Below are positions 55,746-64,000 of a stretch of 64,000 nucleotides of DNA, piece after piece. The position numbers and the translations under genes were made by a program. The stretch comes from Przewalskia tangutica (lineage: Eukaryota > Streptophyta > Magnoliopsida > Solanales > Solanaceae), in assembly GCA_029844215.1 (NCBI GenBank), contig CM056733.1, positions 7,871,501 through 7,935,500 on the forward strand. Direction: 5' to 3'. Position 1 is the first letter of the stretch. Each line of letters begins with the position of its first letter. The notes beneath the pieces were generated by a model. That model was not told where the DNA came from. It saw only the letters and a program-made list of their open reading frames with translations, and did no database searches.

Positions 55746-57543
55746 AAAACACAGTACTTGCACAACAAGGCTATCACACGTAACATGGTCAAGTTTCACA
55801 ACAACAAGCATAGGCAAGTTATACACAACTCAAGGTACTTTCATTTTATGTCAAAGTCCGGATTTTAACCCTAAAGTACTACGTACGTTAAATCCTTTTA
55901 AAGATCCATTTCTTTTACAAAGGTCACCCGATACCCGTAGTATAAAAAAATGAGTGACTAACATTGTTAAGTAAACCAAAATGCTTTCCTTTGTAAAATC
56001 AAGTAACAACCTTATTTTCCAAACGTTCAAGTTTTGCCTAATTTCAAATGCTCAAGTTTCTCATTTTAGAAAAGGTTTCGTAGTTCATAGTTTTAATCCT
56101 TTAAAACATAATTCTCCTTTAAACGTTTTGAGAAACATATGTCTTATATGTGAGTAGGTTATTCTTGTTTATAATCAATCTTATTAAGCAGCCATGATCT
56201 AGGAAATGTAATATCATTTTGTTTCATCTTAGCTTCTATGCAGATGGAGGTTTCTACTGGTTTTAATATCATACTTCATTATTCAATACATTTCCCTTTA
56301 TTAACGCTGCAGTGGTTTGTCGATACTCATTCTGATTTCCGAAATCAGTAAAACATTATTCCTTTTAAAACCAAGTACTCATTACTCACGAATGAGGTTT
56401 CACACTTTTAACAAAATTCATATCAATACCATTAAGTCAAGTCAGTTACCCTTTGAAACCACAAAGCATTTTCTTACCTACATAAAGTTGTTATAACCAA
56501 CTTCCCATAAAGCCGTTATAACACTTTATGTTTCAAACCAATCAAATACATTAAACACGTATGCGTCACCGTACTACATAGTTATACACATATCATGCTA
56601 GACAGATAGGAAGAGGTTCACATACCTCGCGACGATTATCGACTAATAGCAAAATGCTCCAAGTACCTCAAACCGCTTCTGGCCACCTTAAGCCAAGTAG
56701 ACCACGCCACACGTAGTATTTCAACCTATAGAGGCCACAAGGCGCCTATTAACATCTTAGATCTCAATGTAGAATATCTTACAGAAAATTGGCAAAGACC
56801 TCCCCCTCCCATGGCGCGTAAATCTCTCGCTCATCGGGTGGCTACCAAGCCAACCAGGGGTTATACGCCTAATCCGGACGTGCACAATTCTACCTCACGT
56901 AAAAGCTACACAAGTCTACTATAATACGGATCCTATGTAATTACTGATTCAAGACTCTTCTTCGAAAAGGTTTCTTATTATTCAGCTTAAGTCAAAAGAC
57001 ATTGCCGCAATACTATGATCGATTCTACGTATAGTATACTCAACTATAAATTCCTACAACATGTAATTTCCAATTACAATTAGAAGAAAGATGATGTTTA
57101 CCTCGATAAGCCCAAAATTATCCAAGTTTAAATGTCGATCCCGAGCAAGGTTTAGCTCTACTCGTGCACTCCAACCCGCTCCAAACAACCCTTAGAAGTT
57201 CTACGCGACCTCTACTTAATACTCCAACCAACTATGGAGATTTTCCTTAGGTTTCGTTTAGAGTCTAAAGGAAAGTATAATAGTATTTTCCAGGCTTTTA
57301 GATAGAGGTACTTTGGAAATACTACAAGGTATTTGGGCTAAAGTATTTGGGTATTATAACAATACTTGAAGAGTATTTCTCTACCAAGGGGTAGTATTTC
57401 ACTAGCACAACTAGGCTAGGGGTTGCTCTTGGCCAAAAGGCCACTCAAAGGGGAGGGGAGTTGGACGAGACAACTACAAGGGAGGAGTGTTTTGAGTCTT
57501 GGAATTTGCTCTGTGTGGATGAAATAACTCATCAACTAAGGGG

Positions 57544-57551
57544 TATTTATA
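57544..57551 (-). promoter_or_regulatory. TATA box of F 3' LTR
   Basis: TATAAATA on the minus strand. The partner LTR has it at 63583-63590. Confidence 0.6.
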
Positions 57552-57989
57552 GGGCACTCAAAGGCCAAGATTGAGCCAAGTGGTAGGCAAGTGTAAGGTG
57601 AAGATTAAGCCATGTGTTGTGTGGGTCCCACTTGGTCATCCACTCCACAAAAATATCTCACAAACATTGACCAAACATTTTAGGCACAAAAGATGAAAAA
57701 AACGTGCAAGCCTAGAAGCTTCCACCAAGGAAATTTCGTCCAACCTTGGACACCTAAGGGTGACACATGTCGCCCTCCAATTGGTCCAAAATGTTTCGTC
57801 TCTCGGAAAAATCCGTAAAAATAATAAATGACATAGCCGGAATTTTCTCTACAAAAGCTGTGGAAACGTTTCGCCGGAAAACGACTCTTTTCGGCACTTG
57901 TGCACAAATTTCGAAACTTGCCTAACTTAAGGCTCAAATTTATATACGTACGCCCTCACGTACATACCCTGTAAATACGGGGTATAACA

Positions 57990-58004
57990 TTCTCCCCTCC
58001 TTAG
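57990..58004 (-). other. Element F polypurine tract
   Basis: CTAAGGAGGGGAGAA on the minus strand. The inverted repeat AACATTCG / CGAATGTT follows at 58006-58024. Confidence 0.8.
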
Positions 58005-58179
58005 AAACATTCGTCCCGAATGTTCCTTCTAAGTCTCAAAACAAACGCGCGCCAGTATAGTCTTCACTACTATACTTACGAGAACAAACCTGCCATACCT
58101 GGCCACAGAAACACCTGCGCAAATACTTACATCCAAGTCCACGAGGAAACACCTCTAACATCACCAAAGTAATGATCAC

Positions 58180-58989
58180 AACTATGCTCGCAATACATGC
58201 TCGCTTCTTTCCTTACGCTGTCGCACTTTCTCGTACACTCGAACTCCTTCTACCATATTTACATTCGCATCGATTCGCCAAAATCTGCAGGTGGATCTCC
58301 GATGCTTTCCGACATAACAACACGAAGATCGGACGCATCGCCTCCTAAGTCGGACGGCAAATGCTAACATATAGGCAACCCGCCTATCCTTCACACGAAC
58401 TCAAAAGGCCCAAAGTAACTCGCTAAGTTTCTCGCTTTTCCCAAAACTCGTCACACCCTATCCGGTGGTACCTTCAAGAAGACCGACCACAACTCAACTC
58501 TAAGCGCCATCGCCGATAATCCGCACGATTTCTCCGAGCCGCCAAAACCTCTTCTCGATAAGCTTCACCCTATCCACATCCTCGCCAACACGTATGAACC
58601 AACTATTCGAACCTTGCCAACGCCGAACCAATCGACCGGCAACTTACACTTCCGCCCCTAGATGGCGTCACAAGGCGATATCCTAACACTGAAATGGTAG
58701 CCGTAAATCGCTTCATAACAGGAGGCATCGATCCTCACCGCTACCCCTGAAATCCAAATACCGCCCGGCGGCGAATATGATACGAGACTCACCCGAAGTT
58801 CCTAATCCCGCTCGTAAAACTTCCAAAAGGAAACACCGTAACACTGGCTCCACTGCTCGACATAAGGTGAAGGTAGGCACCTCGCAGCCTTACAACCTTT
58901 CTCGATGTAACATCTCGCATAACCTCTGCCGAGTAAACGGCCTTGATCGAAAGACACGACGGCTGACCCCATCGCCCGACTCATCGGTC
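58180..58989 (-). pseudogene. pol: Element F integrase and chromodomain-linker remnant
   Basis: Minus strand. Core counterparts near 58920-58870 (GCKAARCLPSP from a shifted reading of the VVRLHGVP region), the ALYGRK-CRSPIGWF region near 58670-58620, and the linker VAYMLAFAVRL in the frame 58394-58182 (compare AYELDLPSDL in E). Acidic catalytic residues are not traceable and there are many frameshifts. It is a sister of the remnant in G at 9209-9980. Confidence 0.55.
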
Positions 58990-59490
58990 GAATGCATCCA
59001 CAAACTCGTATAATCGTTAACTAAACATGGGCCTAACACCCTCATGACCCTACCACAAGCGGGACCACCTGAGCTGACCCCACCTCGAACAGCCGCGGGT
59101 TGGCCCGCACACGGCCCCAACCCGACCCACTTAACGCATCACGCTCTTGTTTCCGATCCGAACAATCTTACCTATACAAGTCATGAAAGCTACCACTTCC
59201 ATTTTACACTACCCAAGGAATTATCCTAACACATTTATACGCAAACCAAGTATTTCAACAAAGACAATCCGTAAAATCTTTTATTCAAGATGACCTTACC
59301 TCTAAGGTATCAACACGAAAAATTCTAAGGTTCAAACTTTCCATGCCACCATACATATACTTTCAACTAACCATGCTTTCTAACTCATAACCAACATAAC
59401 GCTATCCGAACGTAGCACACAATAATAAGGTCATCATATCACGAATACAAAACTCTAGAGTGTTATGGATATACCTGAAGCTACCGATTC
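58990..59490 (-). other. Conserved non-coding module (F copy)
   Basis: Counterpart of 8690-9208 in G. Minus strand: CAGGTATATCC start (about 59478-59468), CTCTAGAG, TCGGATAGCGTTATG, and the GGGTCGGGTTGGG and CCCGCGGC block (about 59130-59090). The long hairpin of G and H is not preserved. Confidence 0.6.
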
Positions 59491-59496
59491 ACTCTA

Positions 59497-60696
59497 ATCA
59501 TAAGCTCGCTCGCAGGCGATACCGTAGAAAGCGCGATGAACCCGCCATCGATTCGGCAGGCTGCGCTGCCGCCGGCATTCTCCTATAAGCACGCCTCGTT
59601 ACATGGCCCTCGACGGCCGCAGTGAAACAAGCACCAAGCAAAGACGACATTCCCGTGATGGCGCCGCCACATCGGCACACCGGAGGACATGAATCTCGCC
59701 GCTAGAACTCACGTATACCGCGGAACCGAAGCCCTCGAGCTCACTCAGCTCCCGAATACCGAACGCCCCAAGGCGAGGAGGACCACTGCATCGTGGAGGT
59801 ACATAACTAGATCGGCCGAGGCGGTCCGCTCGAAAGTTACCAGCGACCACATTGCTCGCCTCTTCGCCGATCTCGGTCATTCCGCCGACCTCTCCGTGCC
59901 TCACATCCTAGTGCATGAGCTTGCATGCGGGCAATGTCCATGCCCTACCAAGAGCTACACCCGCATAAGCCTCGCCAAGTAATCATCCACCCGTGACGTA
60001 GCGGTGTACTCGCCCTCCATATCGCCCACCATACGGAACATACCGAGCTAATGAGTCGAACTCCACATTGTACTCTCTAACCGCCCGCCCGCCCCGCTCA
60101 ACGTCAAAAATCACGCCCGAGCCCTCCTCATTTGTGGGCAAGAAATGTGCAAGAAAAGCCTCGAGAACTCGTCCCATACGGCTGAAGTGCATGCTCTTCC
60201 CGACAACTCCCACGAATCAAACCGGACCAATCGCAGATCACGCAGGTGATGCGAACCCAATACCACCGACTGCTCGAGACTCGATCACTCATGATCCGTC
60301 AGAATGCTTGATAAACTCCCGAGGGTCATCTCGGCTCGATCCATAAAACATCGCGGGCTACAACTCGTAAAGTCACGTAGCCTCAAACCGCTCGCCGGGT
60401 GAACTACGGTGCTCGGGCCGGAATCACAGATCCAAATTTATCCTCATATTCGCCACGACCGCGAAGAATCGCCATCTCCTTGTACTTATCTCATCCGCTC
60501 CAGCCGGGCCGAGGCTCAGTATCGTAGTCTCGCAGCTCCGCCGCGCTCTAAACTCGCTGGCCGCGGCGCTGCGAAACCCGGGCCGGAAGCACTCGCTCGT
60601 GTACTCGACGGGCTCGCGCTCGCACTCCTCTCAGATCTCACTAACGCCTCTCGACTGCCTTGCCCATCTGGGCCTGGGTTGCCTTACGTGGAGGCA
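59497..60696 (-). pseudogene. gag: Element F gag, frameshifted
   Basis: The start is ATG at 60696-60694 on the minus strand (MPPRKATQAQMGK). The capsid end is readable at 60213-59983 (WDEFSRLFLAHFLPTNEE-like region, REYNVEFDSLARYVP, GRVHRYVTGG). The knuckle in the frame 59680-59498 reads CFTAAVEGHVTRR: the first Cys and the His are present, but the second and last Cys are read as Ala because of small length changes. Plus-strand frames over this region (59689-59982, 60068-60346, 60409-60699) are antisense shadows. Confidence 0.7.
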
Positions 60697-60809
60697 TAAC
60701 TGGTAAAGGAAAGGAATACGTCAGAGGGGTCCAACTTATCACACAACTCTAAGGCACGATCTCAGAATGAGAAGAATGGAAACCAATCCTAAATGTCCTA
60801 TAGCCTCCT

Positions 60810-60843
60810 GATTATAGATGTGGTGCACAACACACCGATAATC
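60810..60843 (-). promoter_or_regulatory. Leader hairpin of element F
   Basis: Minus strand: GATTAT / ATAATC outer stem, GGTGTG / CACATC inner stem, loop TTGTGCAC. It is the same as in I. Confidence 0.62.
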
Positions 60844-60889
60844 AAGACTCTACTAGACACGGTCTGTAGACACTTTCCGAGGACTAATC

Positions 60890-60900
60890 GCTCGATACCA
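60890..60900 (-). other. Element F primer-binding site
   Basis: TGGTATCGAGC on the minus strand, with CG where CAG is expected. Confidence 0.72.
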
Positions 60901-60904
60901 CTTT

Positions 60905-63900
60905 TGTCACGACTGCCCGGGTTCGTGGATCGTGCCTTACCGGGCACCCTAGTGATACAACATCAGAGAAAATCAGCGGAATTAAAAACATGAACATGAA
61001 TTAAGAGACAAGACAAATAAACAGGCCAACCAAAACAGTTGCCTTCATCATATATACATAAAGACATTTGAACAGTTACAATCCTTACAACCCTGCCCAC
61101 AATAAAGGCTGCACTTAAGATTTATACAACTATGACGGGACAGGGCCCCGCCATACCCCTGAATGTACAAGGACCTACAGACTCAGGGTAACATACCAAA
61201 GATAAGCCTCCGACGGAACGGAGCTTCCCAAAATGCTGAAATGAGATCCTAAACGCGGATCGGCAAATGACGATTTCTACTGCGGCATGAACGCACCCCA
61301 AGGAGGTCGATAACAGTACCAAGTATGTGAAATCGTAAATATCAGAATGAAATCATAATAGTCTATATAAAGGGAGACATGTATGATAACCAAACTACGA
61401 TTCACAACATAAAAGCGATTATGTCAAGTCGTGACTCACGCCTCAAAGTCATCCTCATGCCCGTGGAACTTCTTCCTCACCGCCGGCGGCCTAGGTACAA
61501 ATCATGTGATACGTATAACATGTCTCGCCCATCTCATGGACCCAGATAGAAACGTGGATACATTCCGGTTCATCCCATGAACCGTGAGTCGAGTGAAATA
61601 CATTCCGGATGAACCGTAGTCGAGTGAAATACATTCCGGATGAACCGTAGTCGAGTGAAATACATTCCGGATGAACCGTAGTCGAGTGAAATACATTCCG
61701 GATGAACCGGAGTCGAGTGAATACATTCCTGTTCATCCTGAACCAGAGTCGAGTAAAACACAGTACTTGCACAACAAGGCTATCACACGTAACATGATCA
61801 AGTTTCACAACAACAAGCATAGGCAAGTTATACACAACTCAAGGTACTTTCATTTTATGTCAAAGTCCGGATTTTAACCCTAAAGTACTACGTACGTTAA
61901 ATCCTTTTAAAGATCCATTTCTTTTACAAAGGTCACCCGATACCCGTAGTATAAAAAAAATGAGTGACTAACATTGTTAAGTAAACCAAAATGCTTTCCT
62001 TTGTAAAATCAAGTAACAACCTTATTTTCCAAACGTTCAATTTTTGCCTAATTTCAAATGCTCAAGTTTCTCATTTTAGAAATGGTTTCGTAGTTCATAG
62101 TTTTAATCCTTTAAAACATAATTCTCCTTTAAACGTTTTGAGAAACATATGTCTTATATATGAGTAGGTTATTCTTGTTTATAATCAATCTTATTAAGCA
62201 GCCATGATCTAGGAAATGTAATATCATTTTGTCTCATCTTAGCTTCTATGCAGATGGAGGTTTCTACTGGTTTTAATACCATACTTCATTATTCAATACA
62301 TTTCCCTTTATTAACGCCGCGGTGGTTTGTCGATACTCATTCGATTCAAATCAGTAAAACATTATTCCTTTTAAAACCAAGTACTCATTACTCACGAATG
62401 AGGTTTCACACTTTTAACAAAATTCATATCAATACCATTAAGTCAAGTCAGTTACCCTTTGAAACCACAAAGCATTTTCTTACCTACATAAAGCTGTTAT
62501 AACCGACTTCCCATAAAGCCGTTATAACACTTTATGTTTCAAACCAATCAAATACATTAAACACATGTACGTCTACCGCACTACATAGTTATACACATAT
62601 CATGCTAGAACAGATAGGAAGAGGTTCACATACCTCGCGACGATTACCGACTAATAGCAAAGCGCTCCAAGTACCTCAAACCGCTTGGCCACACCTTAAG
62701 CCAAGTAGACCACGCCACACGTAGTATTTCAACCTATAGAGGCCACAAGGCGCCTATTAACATCTTAGATCTCAATGTAGAATATCTTACAGAAAAATTC
62801 GGCAGCACCTCCCCCCCCCCCCCCTCCGCAACCGCGTAAATCTCCTCCTCTATCGGGGCCGGCTACCAAGCCAACCAGGGGGGGTTATACGTCTAATCCG
62901 GACGTGCACAATTCTACCTCACAGAAAAGCTACACAAGTCTACTGTAATACAGTCCTATGTAATTACAGTTCAGTACTCTTCTTTCGAAAAGGTTTCTTA
63001 TTATTCAGGCTTAAGTCAAAAGACATTGCCGCAATACTATGATCAGTTCTACGTATAGTATACTCAACTATAAATTCCTACAACATGTAATTTCCAATTA
63101 CAATTAGAAGGACAGTAGTGTTTACCTCGATAAGCCCAAAATTATCCAAGTTTAAATGTCGATCCTGAGCAAGGTTTAGCTCCTACTCCGTGATCTCCAA
63201 CCCGCTCCAAACAACCCTTAGAAGTTCTACGCGACCTCTACTTAATACTCCAACCAACTATGGAGATTTTCCTTAGGGTTTCGTTTAGAGGCTAAAGGAA
63301 AGTATAATAGTATTTTCCGGGCTTTTTGTATAGAGGGTACTTTGGAAATACTACAAGGTATTTGGGCTAAAGTATTTGGGTATTATAACAATACTTGAAG
63401 AGTATTTCTCTACCAAGGGGGGTAGTATTTCGACTAGCACAACTAGGCTAGGGGGGGTTGCTCTCGGCCAAAAGGCCACTCAAAGGGGGAGGGGGAGTTG
63501 GACGAGACAACTACAAGGGAGGGAGTGTTTGAGTCTTGGAATTTGCTCAAGTGTGGATGAAATAACTCATCAACTAAGGGGGTATTTATAGGGCACTCAA
63601 AGGCCAAGATTGAGCCAAGTGGTAGGCAAGTGTAAGGTGAAGATTAAGCCATGTGTTGTGTGGGTCCCACTTGGTCATCCACTCCACAAAAATATCTCAC
63701 AAACATTGACCAAACATTTTAGGCACAAAAGATGAAAAAAACGTGCAAGCCTAGAAGCTTCCACCAAGGAAATTTCGTCCAACCTTGGACACCTAAGGGT
63801 GACACATGTCGCCCTCCAATTGGTCCAAAATGTTTCGTCTCTCGAAAAAATCCATAAAAATAATAAATGACATAGCCGGAATTTTCTCTACAAAAGCTGT

Positions 63901-64000
63901 GGAAACGTTTCGCCGGAAAACGACTCTTTTCGGCACTTGTGCACAAATTTCGAAACTTGCCTAACTTAAGGCTCAAATTTATATACGTACGTCCTCACGT
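60905..64000 (-). repeat. Element F 5' LTR (cut by window end)
   Basis: Pairs with 54817-57989. It has the minisatellite with five units, a degraded hairpin at about 62339, a 14-C run (62811-62824, against 5 C in the partner) and a TATA box at 63583-63590 (minus). Confidence 0.85.
61578..61752 (+). repeat. ~33-bp minisatellite, five units, in F 5' LTR
   Basis: Same unit as 55515-55745 but two units fewer. The repetitive minus-strand frames 61491-61835 and 61502-61726 are artefacts of it. Confidence 0.87.

Larger units (their letters stand above)
54817..57989 (-). repeat. Element F 3' LTR
   Basis: Plus strand TGTCACGACCCG...GGGGTATAACA. It contains a seven-unit minisatellite, the intact hairpin CTGATTTCCGAAATCAG (56332-56348) and a TATA box on the minus strand (57544-57551). 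Confidence 0.86.
39295..64000 (+). mobile_element. Element D: chromovirus LTR retrotransposon, 5' part, with E and F nested inside
   Basis: The 5' LTR (39295-41921) is followed by a perfect primer site, leader hairpin, gag, protease and RT (to 44733). E interrupts at 44734-54558, then 54559-54816 continues into RNase H, and F interrupts from 54817. The rest of D (RNase H, integrase, 3' LTR) lies beyond the window, so the end given is only the window limit. D keeps the best coding sequence in the window (an uninterrupted 257-codon RT), the standard PBS and recognisable Gag. Confidence 0.82.
54817..64000 (-). mobile_element. Element F: non-autonomous LTR retrotransposon, right end outside the window
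   Basis: Minus-strand element inside D's RNase H. The 3' LTR is 54817-57989 (3173 bp), the internal region 57990-60904 (2.9 kb), and the 5' LTR runs from 60905 to the window end, with only about 35 bp missing judging from the partner. The internal region has broken gag, the conserved non-coding module and a decayed integrase/chromodomain-linker piece, with no protease, RT or RNase H. It has the same architecture as G. The target duplication cannot be checked because the right flank is outside (left flank gtgtt, 54812-54816). Confidence 0.84.

Noticed and set aside
55413..55826. Repetitive 137-codon minus-strand frame with a repeated NVFHS / MYFTR pattern
   Set aside because: It is a translation of the ~33-bp minisatellite in F's LTR. 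The same pattern appears in three frames, as expected for a stop-free tandem repeat.
57680..57937. 85-codon minus-strand frame, repeated identically at 63719-63976
   Set aside because: The identity is due to the paired LTRs of F. The frame lies at the promoter-proximal start of the LTR, with no domain.

Overview
This window looks like plant nuclear heterochromatin, probably from a eudicot. A Solanaceae-like asterid is my guess from the style of the elements, at low confidence. Essentially all of it is nested Ty3/gypsy LTR retrotransposons of the chromovirus type (Tekay/Del-like: initiator-Met-tRNA primer site, Gag with a CCHC knuckle, C-terminal chromodomain). I see no host gene, tRNA, rRNA or CRISPR. 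Long reading frames other than the gag/pol pieces are chance frames inside LTRs or tandem repeats.

Layout, using letters for elements. C (minus strand) is the outer left element: part of its 3' LTR is at 1-1568 and 36313-36639, and its integrase/chromodomain tail at 36956-38331. B (minus, 1569-36312) sits inside C's LTR and carries only gag between 2.3-kb LTRs. Inside B lie G (plus, 4256-13797) and H (minus, 14210-32747), both with perfect 5-bp target duplications. Inside H lies I (plus, 18867-27808). The nesting C>B>H>I is four deep. After an unexplained 0.96-kb stretch, D (plus, from 39295) has a 5' LTR, gag, protease and an open reverse transcriptase frame. D is split by E (plus, 44734-54558), the only element with a full gag-PR-RT-RH-IN-chromodomain order. 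D is split again by F (minus, 54817 to beyond the window end).

E, F, G, H and I share LTR ends (TGTTATACC...GACA) and leader sequences. E has 2.47-kb LTRs and a complete but frameshifted pol. F, G, H and I have 3.2-3.7-kb LTRs and internal regions of only 2.2-2.9 kb: gag, then a conserved non-coding module, then at most a degraded integrase piece. They never contain protease, RT or RNase H. They look like a non-autonomous lineage that would need enzymes supplied by an E- or D-like partner.

The most interesting signals are RNA-level. A leader hairpin between primer site and gag occurs in all seven elements whose leader is visible. It has a self-complementary loop (GTGCAC, or TGTACA in B) and paired base changes between families, resembling a retroviral dimer-initiation stem-loop. 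A second inverted repeat lies directly upstream of the polypurine tract in seven elements. Differences between paired LTRs concentrate at CAG/CTG and CCGG-like sites. This suggests that some apparent frameshifts are sequencing errors at methylated cytosines, so coding calls here should be read with that caution.
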